From NCBI GenBank assembly GCA_004554205.1, contig SFNH01000060.1:1-10966 (forward strand): DNA of 10,966 nucleotides, written 5' to 3'. The notes beneath the pieces are model-generated. The model saw nothing but the letters and a program-made list of their open reading frames with translations, did not search any database and had not been told where the DNA came from. The position numbers and the translations under genes are program-made. The DNA comes from Clostridium sp. GTDB taxonomy: Bacteria > Bacillota > Clostridia > Lachnospirales > Lachnospiraceae. Below, piece after piece: positions 1-5,150 of this stretch. Position 1 is the stretch's first letter; every line of letters begins with the position of its first letter.

Positions 1-116
1 TGTTCCCTCAGCCTCTTTGCAATGATGCTTTTGATCGACTCAAATTTCGCCGGCGAATCAAAATCCGCATAATCCGGTCTGTCTGTATATACTCTGCTTT
101 TATATGTATCTTTCAT
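1..116 (-). CDS. Partial phage gene cut by left edge, possibly PAPS reductase-family
   Basis: An open frame starts at an ATG at 116 and runs off the left edge after 38 complete codons, so the gene is truncated by the window and not broken. The visible N-terminus is charged and opens with MKDTYKSRVYTDRPDYAD, then a helical stretch with repeated Ile and Lys/Arg ending in AKRLRE. An in-frame TAA lies two codons upstream, which fixes ATG 116 as the first possible ATG. Its start overlaps by 4 bases (ATGA) a TGA in another frame. The nearest strong Shine-Dalgarno sequence, AGGAAGGAGG, is about 48 bases upstream and inside a predicted hairpin. From memory the N-terminus resembles phage PAPS-reductase-like proteins that sit beside methyltransferases, but the diagnostic SGGxDS loop would lie outside the window. 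That identity is a guess; the reading frame itself is fairly secure. Confidence 0.6.
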   Translation of the reverse strand, partial: MKDTYKSRVYTDRPDYADFDSPAKFESIKSIIAKRLRE

Positions 117-177
117 TTTTTAGAAGGAGCCAGGATATCCTTTACGCTGGCCAGCGGCTCCGGCCTCCTTCCTGTTT
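117..177 (-). promoter_or_regulatory. Structured leader with a sequestered Shine-Dalgarno sequence
   Basis: This 61-base spacer follows the helicase-methyltransferase stop codon. Read on the minus strand it starts with AGGAAGGAGG, continues through two perfect palindromes (CGCTGGCCAGCG and AGGATATCCT), and ends with GGCTCCTTC just before AAAAAATG. GAAGGAG-G-CC near the 5' end can pair with GGCTCCTTC near the 3' end (9 pairs with one bulged G), which would bury the Shine-Dalgarno sequence. An alternative pairing, GGAGCC with GGCTCC, would expose it. On the plus strand the same hairpin is followed by a T-rich run, so it could instead act as an antisense terminator. The pairing is visible; the regulatory role is inferred. 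Confidence 0.4.
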
Positions 178-2700
178 TTATTTCATTCCTATAAAGTCAA
201 ACAGCGTCGGCGCTTCCACTTCCTCCTCCGCCGCCTGCAGGTATCCAACGCCGTCCCGGAAGTAATCCGGGTTCAGCTCGCAACCATACCCGCGCCGCTT
301 CATCTTTACCGCCATCATAGGTACCGTCATAAGCCCTCCGAACGGGTCATATACTAAGTCTCCCTCGTTGGAATACCGGTTGATGATTCGTTCCACGATA
401 TCCAACTGCAATGGGCAGACGTGCATCTGCGCACGTCTCCGACTCTGGGTCGTGTTGAGCGTCCGCATACGGTTGATATCGTCCCATACCTCCCACGTCC
501 AGCTCCCGGGCGCCACGACCATGAACGTCGCGGGCAGCTTCCCGTTCTTGTCCAGCTTCTTCGCGAGCGCAACATGATCTTCATAGCTGTACACATGATC
601 GCGGCTATACTTCCGGTAGACCGCCTGGAGGTTATCCACAGAGATATGCTCAAGGTCATCTTTGCTCACCATCTGGTCACCAGAACTGCGCCAATACCCA
701 TGCGCGTCAATCTGCCACTGGGCGCGGGTGTATTCGTCCTTGCTCTTTGTCACCGGTTTATCCGCATACGCGGTCGACCGGTCCGTCGGCAGCTTCCTGA
801 AGAGCAGTATGTACTCCGGGCACCCGACCCCCATCTTGGAGCCGTCCTTGCACTGCTCCGTCCATCCCAGCCGGTAGGTCTGGTTATTCTCCCGCACGAC
901 ATCTGTCACGACTGTGATCATGCCGAAATACTGGAATCCATGTTTCATGTAATGCTCAATGCAAAACGCATGAAATGGCTCGATCGTCGGCATACCGGTT
1001 CCGGTCGCGTTCCCGAACAGGACACGGTCTTTTACATGGATAGCAGCCACACGCCCCGGGCTTAACACCCGCAAAAGCTCCGGCGTCAGAAAATCCATCT
1101 GCTCAAAGAACCGCTCCGTGTTCTGGTTATGCCCGAAGTCGTTATAGTTTGCCGAATACTCGTAGTGGTTTCCGAACGGGATAGATGTGTGTATCAAATC
1201 CACGCTGTTATCCGCCATCCGCCTTGTTTCCTCTACGCAGTCGTCATGTACGGCCGTATAATTCTTTCCTTCTACTCTCACAGTCTCAACCCCCATCTTG
1301 CGTTTTAATGCCTGCACCTTCCCGGTACCGGATAATCCATATTTCTTTACGATCTCGACCATCTTATCCACCATGTGGTTGTGGTTTTTCCACTTTTCCA
1401 GCAATGCTTCCTTGATCTGGCGCTCATTCTCCATGTAGATGATGTCGATGATCACCTGCTCCATCTGTAGGAATCGGTAACACCGGTGGATCGCCTGGAT
1501 AAAATCATTAAACTCGTAGTCAATCCCGAGGAAGATTTCCCGGTGACAGTGCTTCTGAAAGTTGCACCCGGAACCGGAAAGCTCTTTCTTTGTGGCAAAC
1601 AGCCGTATCCTTCCTTCCGAGAAGTCAATCACCCGCTGCTCCCGGATTTCATAATCCTGTGAGCCATAAATATCAACCGTCTCCGGCAGCGCCTTTTTGA
1701 TTGCCTCCCTCTCCCGTTCCAGGTCATGCCATAAGATGAAATGTGCATCTGGGTCAGAATCCACGATTTCTTTCATCTTTTCCACGCGCCGATCAATGCT
1801 CTCGCGCTTCACCTGTGCGGCTTCTTTTAATCCCGCCGCCGCATCGTTGAATAGCTGGAACTGTCCGTCCCGGTCTGTCGTGTCCCCGTAGTGGATCGGG
1901 AGCTCATGCCACCGGACTTCCAGTGGCGGGAGGACATACCCCTCGTCCGAATACCCCGAATTGACATCTGACGGCTTCGTGATGAACAGCGCCCAGCTCG
2001 ACACCCAAAGCCAGAACTCGTCCTCCATGTTCGGATACAGGGTCAGGTTGTTCGCCTTTGTGGAATCCCTCTGGAAGAAGCGCGTCAGCGCCTGCCCGGT
2101 ATCCATCACTTCCAGATATCCGGCGTAGTGGATCAGCTCTTTGTACCGGTTCGGCGATGGTGTTGCCGTAGCCACCAGCTTGTATGGCACTCCCTTGAAC
2201 TTGTCGAGGAACGTCTGGTAGGTCTTGCTGCCAAAGCTCCTAAGCACCGATGCCTCGTCGAGGCTAGTCGCTGTAAAGTAGTCGGGCCGAATATCGCCAT
2301 CACGAACCCGCTCATAGTTAGTTATCAGGATTGATTCCGGCGCTGCTTTTACCTCGTCCATGTTCCTCACATATCGTGGGGCCTCATAACCAAGAAGTTC
2401 CGCCGCGTCCCGCTGAAATTCCTGTTTCACTCCAAGCGGGCACACGATCAATGCCTTTTTGCCGAACCGGCGCACTGCCTGATGGCAAAACTCCAGCTCC
2501 TGCACGGTCTTACCAAGACCGAAGCTCTCAAACGGTGCCCGTCTGCCGCCGCGGAGCGCCCAAATAACCGCATCTTTCTGGTGAGGCTTCAAAGCGGGGT
2601 TAATCTCTTCCCTTCCCACCTCAAAACCACTGTCTTTTGCGATCTCAATCTTGCTCTTTAAAAACTCGATATAATCCATCTCATCAAAGGAACCCGACAT
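178..2700 (-). CDS. SNF2-type helicase fused to beta-class DNA amino-methyltransferase
   Basis: An 840-residue two-domain protein. Residues ~35-440 form an SF2/SNF2-type ATPase: Walker A SFGLGKT (59-65), motif II LDEAS (147-151), motif III TATP (178-181) and a motif VI-like QAIHRCYRFLQ (402-412). Residues ~475-820 form a DNA N4/N6 methyltransferase in the beta-class motif order: catalytic motif IV TSIPF (505-509), a motif X-like segment at ~759-773, then the SAM-binding motif I DPFGGL (785-790) followed by acidic GCELNP (806-811). Motif IV has Ile where SPPY or DPPY is usual, and motif I has FGGLM where FxGxG is usual. From memory both variants recur in related phage proteins, so they may mark a subfamily rather than decay. 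The enzyme probably modifies phage DNA, with the ATPase remodelling or translocating on DNA. The ATG at 2700 is chosen because a TGA lies 12 codons upstream in frame. The tail ends APTLFDF. Confidence 0.9.
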   Translation of the reverse strand: MSGSFDEMDYIEFLKSKIEIAKDSGFEVGREEINPALKPHQKDAVIWALRGGRRAPFESFGLGKTVQELEFCHQAVRRFGKKALIVCPLGVKQEFQRDAAELLGYEAPRYVRNMDEVKAAPESILITNYERVRDGDIRPDYFTATSLDEASVLRSFGSKTYQTFLDKFKGVPYKLVATATPSPNRYKELIHYAGYLEVMDTGQALTRFFQRDSTKANNLTLYPNMEDEFWLWVSSWALFITKPSDVNSGYSDEGYVLPPLEVRWHELPIHYGDTTDRDGQFQLFNDAAAGLKEAAQVKRESIDRRVEKMKEIVDSDPDAHFILWHDLEREREAIKKALPETVDIYGSQDYEIREQRVIDFSEGRIRLFATKKELSGSGCNFQKHCHREIFLGIDYEFNDFIQAIHRCYRFLQMEQVIIDIIYMENERQIKEALLEKWKNHNHMVDKMVEIVKKYGLSGTGKVQALKRKMGVETVRVEGKNYTAVHDDCVEETRRMADNSVDLIHTSIPFGNHYEYSANYNDFGHNQNTERFFEQMDFLTPELLRVLSPGRVAAIHVKDRVLFGNATGTGMPTIEPFHAFCIEHYMKHGFQYFGMITVVTDVVRENNQTYRLGWTEQCKDGSKMGVGCPEYILLFRKLPTDRSTAYADKPVTKSKDEYTRAQWQIDAHGYWRSSGDQMVSKDDLEHISVDNLQAVYRKYSRDHVYSYEDHVALAKKLDKNGKLPATFMVVAPGSWTWEVWDDINRMRTLNTTQSRRRAQMHVCPLQLDIVERIINRYSNEGDLVYDPFGGLMTVPMMAVKMKRRGYGCELNPDYFRDGVGYLQAAEEEVEAPTLFDFIGMK

Positions 2701-2740
2701 ATCGTTACCCCGGCCGGAGGTTCGGCTCCTTTCTCAATCT
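2701..2740 (-). promoter_or_regulatory. GC-rich leader of the helicase-methyltransferase gene
   Basis: This 40-base spacer separates the basic-peptide stop codon from ATG 2700. Read on the minus strand it contains AAAGGAG about 25 bases from the ATG, then CCGAACCTCCGGCCGGGG and TAACGAT. GGAG can pair with CTCC over a short loop, and CCGGCCGG is palindromic, so the best Shine-Dalgarno match is both too far from the start and potentially paired. GGGG, 7 bases before the ATG, may serve as a weak site. Translational control is an inference. Confidence 0.3.
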
Positions 2741-2839
2741 TTATTTCTGCTTCTTAAAGTTGAACTTATACACATCATTCCTCTGCCGCCTCAACTGACT
2801 GCGGAGGCGGTTCTGCTTGTTCGCCCTGCTCTTACTCAT
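2741..2839 (-). CDS. 32-residue highly basic peptide
   Basis: A very short gene encoding 32 residues, of which 12 are Lys or Arg and only one is acidic. It opens MSKSRANKQNRLRSQLRR and ends FNFKKQK. Start choice is well supported: on the minus strand GGAGGAGGAG lies 8 bases before the ATG at 2839, and that ATG shares one base with the TAA of the preceding gene (TAATG). The frame is open further upstream, but that part overlaps the preceding gene and lacks a comparable ribosome binding site. I do not recognise a family. The arginine-rich composition suggests binding to nucleic acid, as for short phage RNA-binding peptides, but no specific motif supports a named function. Its position between the 71-residue gene and the helicase-methyltransferase implies co-transcription. 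Confidence 0.6.
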   Translation of the reverse strand: MSKSRANKQNRLRSQLRRQRNDVYKFNFKKQK

Positions 2840-3054
2840 TATCTTGTCTCCTCCTCCAAAAGCGAGAACGCGGCCAGCATCATCCTGGCACATACCGTAG
2901 CCCCGCTGTATTTCTTCATGATCTCCCCGAAATCTTTCGTGGCTTCCTCCCACATTCCCGGTTCCGCGGGGCGTCCGTGGTATTTTAAGTAAAAGTTATA
3001 GGAATCACACCACACACCCTTTGCGATCGCTGCCTGTTCCTCAAGCCGGCTCAT
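2839..3054 (-). CDS. 71-residue phage protein of unknown function
   Basis: A 71-residue, mainly helical protein starting MSRLEEQAAIAKGVW and ending SLLEEETR. Its middle (residues ~14-37) is aromatic and proline-containing, with YLKYHGRP and PGMWEEA. It has two cysteines but no zinc-ligand spacing, no membrane segment and no signal peptide. Its ATG overlaps the TGA of the SSL2-type helicase gene by 4 bases (ATGA), a typical coupled arrangement. The upstream ribosome binding site is only a weak G-rich stretch, which suggests translation depends on the helicase gene. I do not recognise the family. Its location suggests an accessory role in phage DNA metabolism, but that is context only. Confidence 0.8.
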   Translation of the reverse strand: MSRLEEQAAIAKGVWCDSYNFYLKYHGRPAEPGMWEEATKDFGEIMKKYSGATVCARMMLAAFSLLEEETR

Positions 3055-4433
3055 AATTCACACCCCGCTTTCCTGTAATGCGTCCTCCGGCGTCTCCACT
3101 GGTTCTCACAGAATGCGATATCGTCCACGTAATCGTAGCACACCGCATCTTCTTTTCCCGGCGCCGCACGGGCGATCCGCCCGATGCTCTGGGTGACCAC
3201 CGCGTAATCCTTCTGCGGGGTTATCAGGAACAGCCTGTCCAGCCTCGGAATATCCAGCCCTTCCTTTGCCAGTCCGTAGGACGCGAAAAGAATGTCCTTC
3301 TTGCCGCTTCTCATATCCTCTATGGCCTGCTCACGCCGCTGCTTGCCGCGTTTGCCCGTCATGCTGCCATCGATCATCACTGACCGCTCAAAAAGCGTCT
3401 CAGGGAGCAACTCCATAACGGCTTTCAGATGTGCCAGCCGGCTTGAAAGGACCAGGCAGGCGCGCCCCTGCTGGCTCGCAAGATCCCGGACGATCAGGGC
3501 GTTGCGCTCCCTGCTCTCTGCCAGGTACTGGATCAGGCTGCTGTATTTCAGCGTGCCATCCGTATCCAGGCAGCACAGGCTCGTCCTGATTGCCGTACAG
3601 CGCTTCATCACCCGCACCTTCACGGTCTTGTCCGCGACTGCCTCATCAGGAACACGGCAGACTACGGGGCCAAGCATAGCGAACGTGCTCTTGATCATTC
3701 CATCGGAACGGTGGACTGTGGCGCTCAATCCGTATTTGTTCCGCGCCGCCAGGCTGTTCATCACCTTTGAGAACATCGTCACCTGCGTCGGCGTCCCGGA
3801 AAGCCTGTGGCATTCGTCTGCGATGATGACATCCCATACGTTCCGATATCTTCCCAGATCCAGCTTACAGAGTGTCTGCACCGTGGCAAATGTCATGTGG
3901 CTTCCGACCTGCACCTTGCCCGCCGTGATCGTCCCGAGGGTATCAGGCGGGAAATACTGCGCCGCGCGCCCAAATGACTGTGCGAGCAGGTCCTGCGTGT
4001 GGGTGATCCATAAAGTCTTTCGCCGCAGCCTCGCCGCAAGGGCGATCCCCATCTGCGTTTTCCCGGAACCGCACGGGCTCTGTAATATCCCGCAGCCTGC
4101 GGCTGCCATTTCCCGCACCGCCTGTTCCTGGTAATCATACAGAGGGATATCCCCGTCATACCGGATGTGTCCATTATCCGCAAGATCGACCGTGATCTCG
4201 TCTTCCGGGCCTGTGAACTGCCTGATCTGCTTCCCGACGCCTGTCGGGAGCATCAGGTCGCTCCCGTCCAGCCAGTAGAGCCATATGTACTGCGGCGTGT
4301 TCCCCAGCCACAACCCCCGGCGCGCCCGGTTCGCATATTCCGGGTTCGGTATCACAAGATTTTCGCTGCACCAGTCATACAGGGCTTTCGGTGCGTCTTT
4401 TACCCGTATCTCACTTCCAATTATGATCTTCAT
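3051..4433 (-). CDS. SSL2/DEAD-DEAH-type superfamily 2 helicase
   Basis: A 460-residue SF2 helicase of the type common in phage replication modules. Numbered from ATG 4433, a Q-motif-like LYDYQEQAV lies at ~98-106, Walker A CGSGKT at 121-126, motif II DECH at 206-209, motif III LSATVHRSDG at ~236-245, motif V SYGLAKEGLDIP at ~385-396 and motif VI QSIGRIAR at ~415-422. A ~90-residue N-terminal region precedes the ATPase core, and the C-terminus is basic (WRRRRTHYRK). The family unwinds or remodels DNA using ATP; here it likely supports replication or recombination. An upstream in-frame start at 4514 is possible, but ATG 4433 has GGAGTG at a good distance and the peptide turns helicase-like there. 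It overlaps the resolvase gene by 23 bases and the next gene by 4, indicating one operon. Confidence 0.92.
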   Translation of the reverse strand: MKIIIGSEIRVKDAPKALYDWCSENLVIPNPEYANRARRGLWLGNTPQYIWLYWLDGSDLMLPTGVGKQIRQFTGPEDEITVDLADNGHIRYDGDIPLYDYQEQAVREMAAAGCGILQSPCGSGKTQMGIALAARLRRKTLWITHTQDLLAQSFGRAAQYFPPDTLGTITAGKVQVGSHMTFATVQTLCKLDLGRYRNVWDVIIADECHRLSGTPTQVTMFSKVMNSLAARNKYGLSATVHRSDGMIKSTFAMLGPVVCRVPDEAVADKTVKVRVMKRCTAIRTSLCCLDTDGTLKYSSLIQYLAESRERNALIVRDLASQQGRACLVLSSRLAHLKAVMELLPETLFERSVMIDGSMTGKRGKQRREQAIEDMRSGKKDILFASYGLAKEGLDIPRLDRLFLITPQKDYAVVTQSIGRIARAAPGKEDAVCYDYVDDIAFCENQWRRRRTHYRKAGCEL

Positions 4434-4860
4434 GCCACTCACTCCATTCATCAGCGCTGTCGCGGTATTCAAGCCATGAGGTAAGGCTCTGCGCGTGGGC
4501 CACGCAGTCGTCACGGCCGATCCGCTTTATCCCGCGTCCAGCCAGCGTCAGAAGCTCCCGGTAATCCACGAGATATATCTCGTCATTCGAGAACCGGATA
4601 GCGAACATCCCGCGGCTGTTCCCGGCCATTTCAAACAGGTACATGGCGTTGTACTGGTTCGGCTCTGCGCGCCTTAATTCAAAGCAGCTGCCCTGACAGT
4701 CCTTACAGTCAAACAGATATGTGTTTCCGTTCCTGGCTGCCACCACGTCGCACGGCTGGCCGTTTTTATTATCCTGAAAGGGGTGGACCCAGAAGCCATG
4801 TTGTGCTAAAATAGAGACGAACGCCTTTTCAAACCGGGTTCCTGCTGCTTTGTTGCTCAT
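4411..4860 (-). CDS. RecU-like Holliday junction resolvase (PD-(D/E)xK nuclease)
   Basis: A 149-residue protein with the layout of RecU-type resolvases: a GTRFEKAF helix with Glu11, a predicted first active-site Asp (QPCDVV, Asp38), and a DxK pair in LFDCKDC (Asp51, Lys53), followed by FELRRAEPNQY, which resembles the RecU segment after the catalytic core. The family cleaves four-way DNA junctions during recombination and replication. The C-terminus is rich in Trp and acidic residues. ATG 4860 is preceded by AGGAGG with a 5-base gap. The frame stays open to an ATG at 4902, but that would run through the octamer array, so 4860 is preferred. One octamer (4872-4879) lies directly upstream of this ribosome binding site, so a protein bound there could affect expression. 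It overlaps the helicase gene downstream by 23 bases. Confidence 0.78.
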   Translation of the reverse strand: MSNKAAGTRFEKAFVSILAQHGFWVHPFQDNKNGQPCDVVAARNGNTYLFDCKDCQGSCFELRRAEPNQYNAMYLFEMAGNSRGMFAIRFSNDEIYLVDYRELLTLAGRGIKRIGRDDCVAHAQSLTSWLEYRDSADEWSEWHEDHNWK

Positions 4861-4871
4861 ATATGCCTCCT

Positions 4872-5147
4872 GTCTAACCTTTTTTGAGATTTGTCTTACC
4901 ATAAGTCTAACCTGAAAAGTGCCGCAAACCCTTGTATTTATTTACGGTCTAACCGTCTAACCAAAAAACCGCTTGTATATGCCTATATTTTTAGAGTAAA
5001 AAAATGAGTATCGTTTTTTCCTCGCGTCACGAGACCTTATAAACAGGTTAGACCGGTTAGACAGGTTAGACCCTATATTAAAAAGCCTTATTTTATGCGG
5101 GTTTCAGGGTCTAACCTTTGGGCTAACCTTTTTCTCAAGGGTTAGAC
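4872..5147. repeat. Octamer array GGTTAGAC/GTCTAACC, candidate iteron origin or operator cluster
   Basis: Nine exact copies of one octamer lie in this 276-base stretch. GTCTAACC on the plus strand is at 4872-4879, 4905-4912, 4947-4954, 4955-4962 and 5109-5116. GGTTAGAC on the plus strand is at 5046-5053, 5055-5062, 5064-5071 and 5140-5147. Two one-mismatch copies are GTCTTACC (4893-4900) and GGCTAACC (5121-5128). Two copies at 4947-4962 abut with an 8-base period, and three at 5046-5071 repeat every 9 bases in the opposite orientation. By chance about 0.01 copies would be expected here. The array sits between the DUF927 ATPase gene and the resolvase gene. Arrays like this are typical of phage and plasmid origins bound by an initiator, or of multi-site operators. 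The repeat is certain; its function is inferred. Confidence 0.9.
4963..5045. other. AT-rich core between opposing octamer clusters, candidate DNA unwinding element
   Basis: This stretch separates the tandem pair at 4947-4962 from the inverted triple at 5046-5071. It is rich in A and T, with TTGTATATGCCTATATTTTT, a run of seven A (4998-5004 area) and TTTTTT near 5014-5019, and contains no octamer. It also includes a small hairpin, CTCG-CGTCA-CGAG, at about 5022-5034. An AT-rich segment flanked by binding-site clusters is the usual layout of an origin unwinding element. No clear sigma-70-type promoter and no DnaA box was seen in it. The role is inferred from layout alone. Confidence 0.4.
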
Positions 5148-5150
5148 TTT

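Noticed and set aside
113..154. Short frame starting at CTG 154 inside the leader of the leftmost gene
   Set aside because: It has a Shine-Dalgarno sequence at a plausible distance and ends in ATGA overlap, but CTG starts are rare and only 13 codons result; the hairpin explanation is more economical.
632..640. DnaA box match TTATCCACA, with a second (TTATACACA) at 2766-2774
   Set aside because: Both are single sites inside coding sequence, far apart and far from the octamer array; two matches in 11 kb is not clearly above chance.
421..1065. 214-codon plus-strand open frame opposite the methyltransferase domain
   Set aside because: Antisense shadow; the minus frame holds the methyltransferase motifs.
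3292..4134. 280-codon open frame on the plus strand opposite the SSL2-type helicase
   Set aside because: It lies wholly antisense to a gene with complete helicase motifs, and its translation is rich in Arg/Ser/Cys with no recognisable domain, as expected of a shadow frame.
4861..4902. N-terminal extension of the RecU-like protein to ATG 4902
   Set aside because: It would translate two octamer repeats, and the ATG at 4860 has an AGGAGG site directly upstream.
4872..5147. CRISPR array
   Set aside because: The repeats are only 8 bases, vary in orientation and have irregular spacing from 0 to tens of bases, with no spacers and no cas genes.
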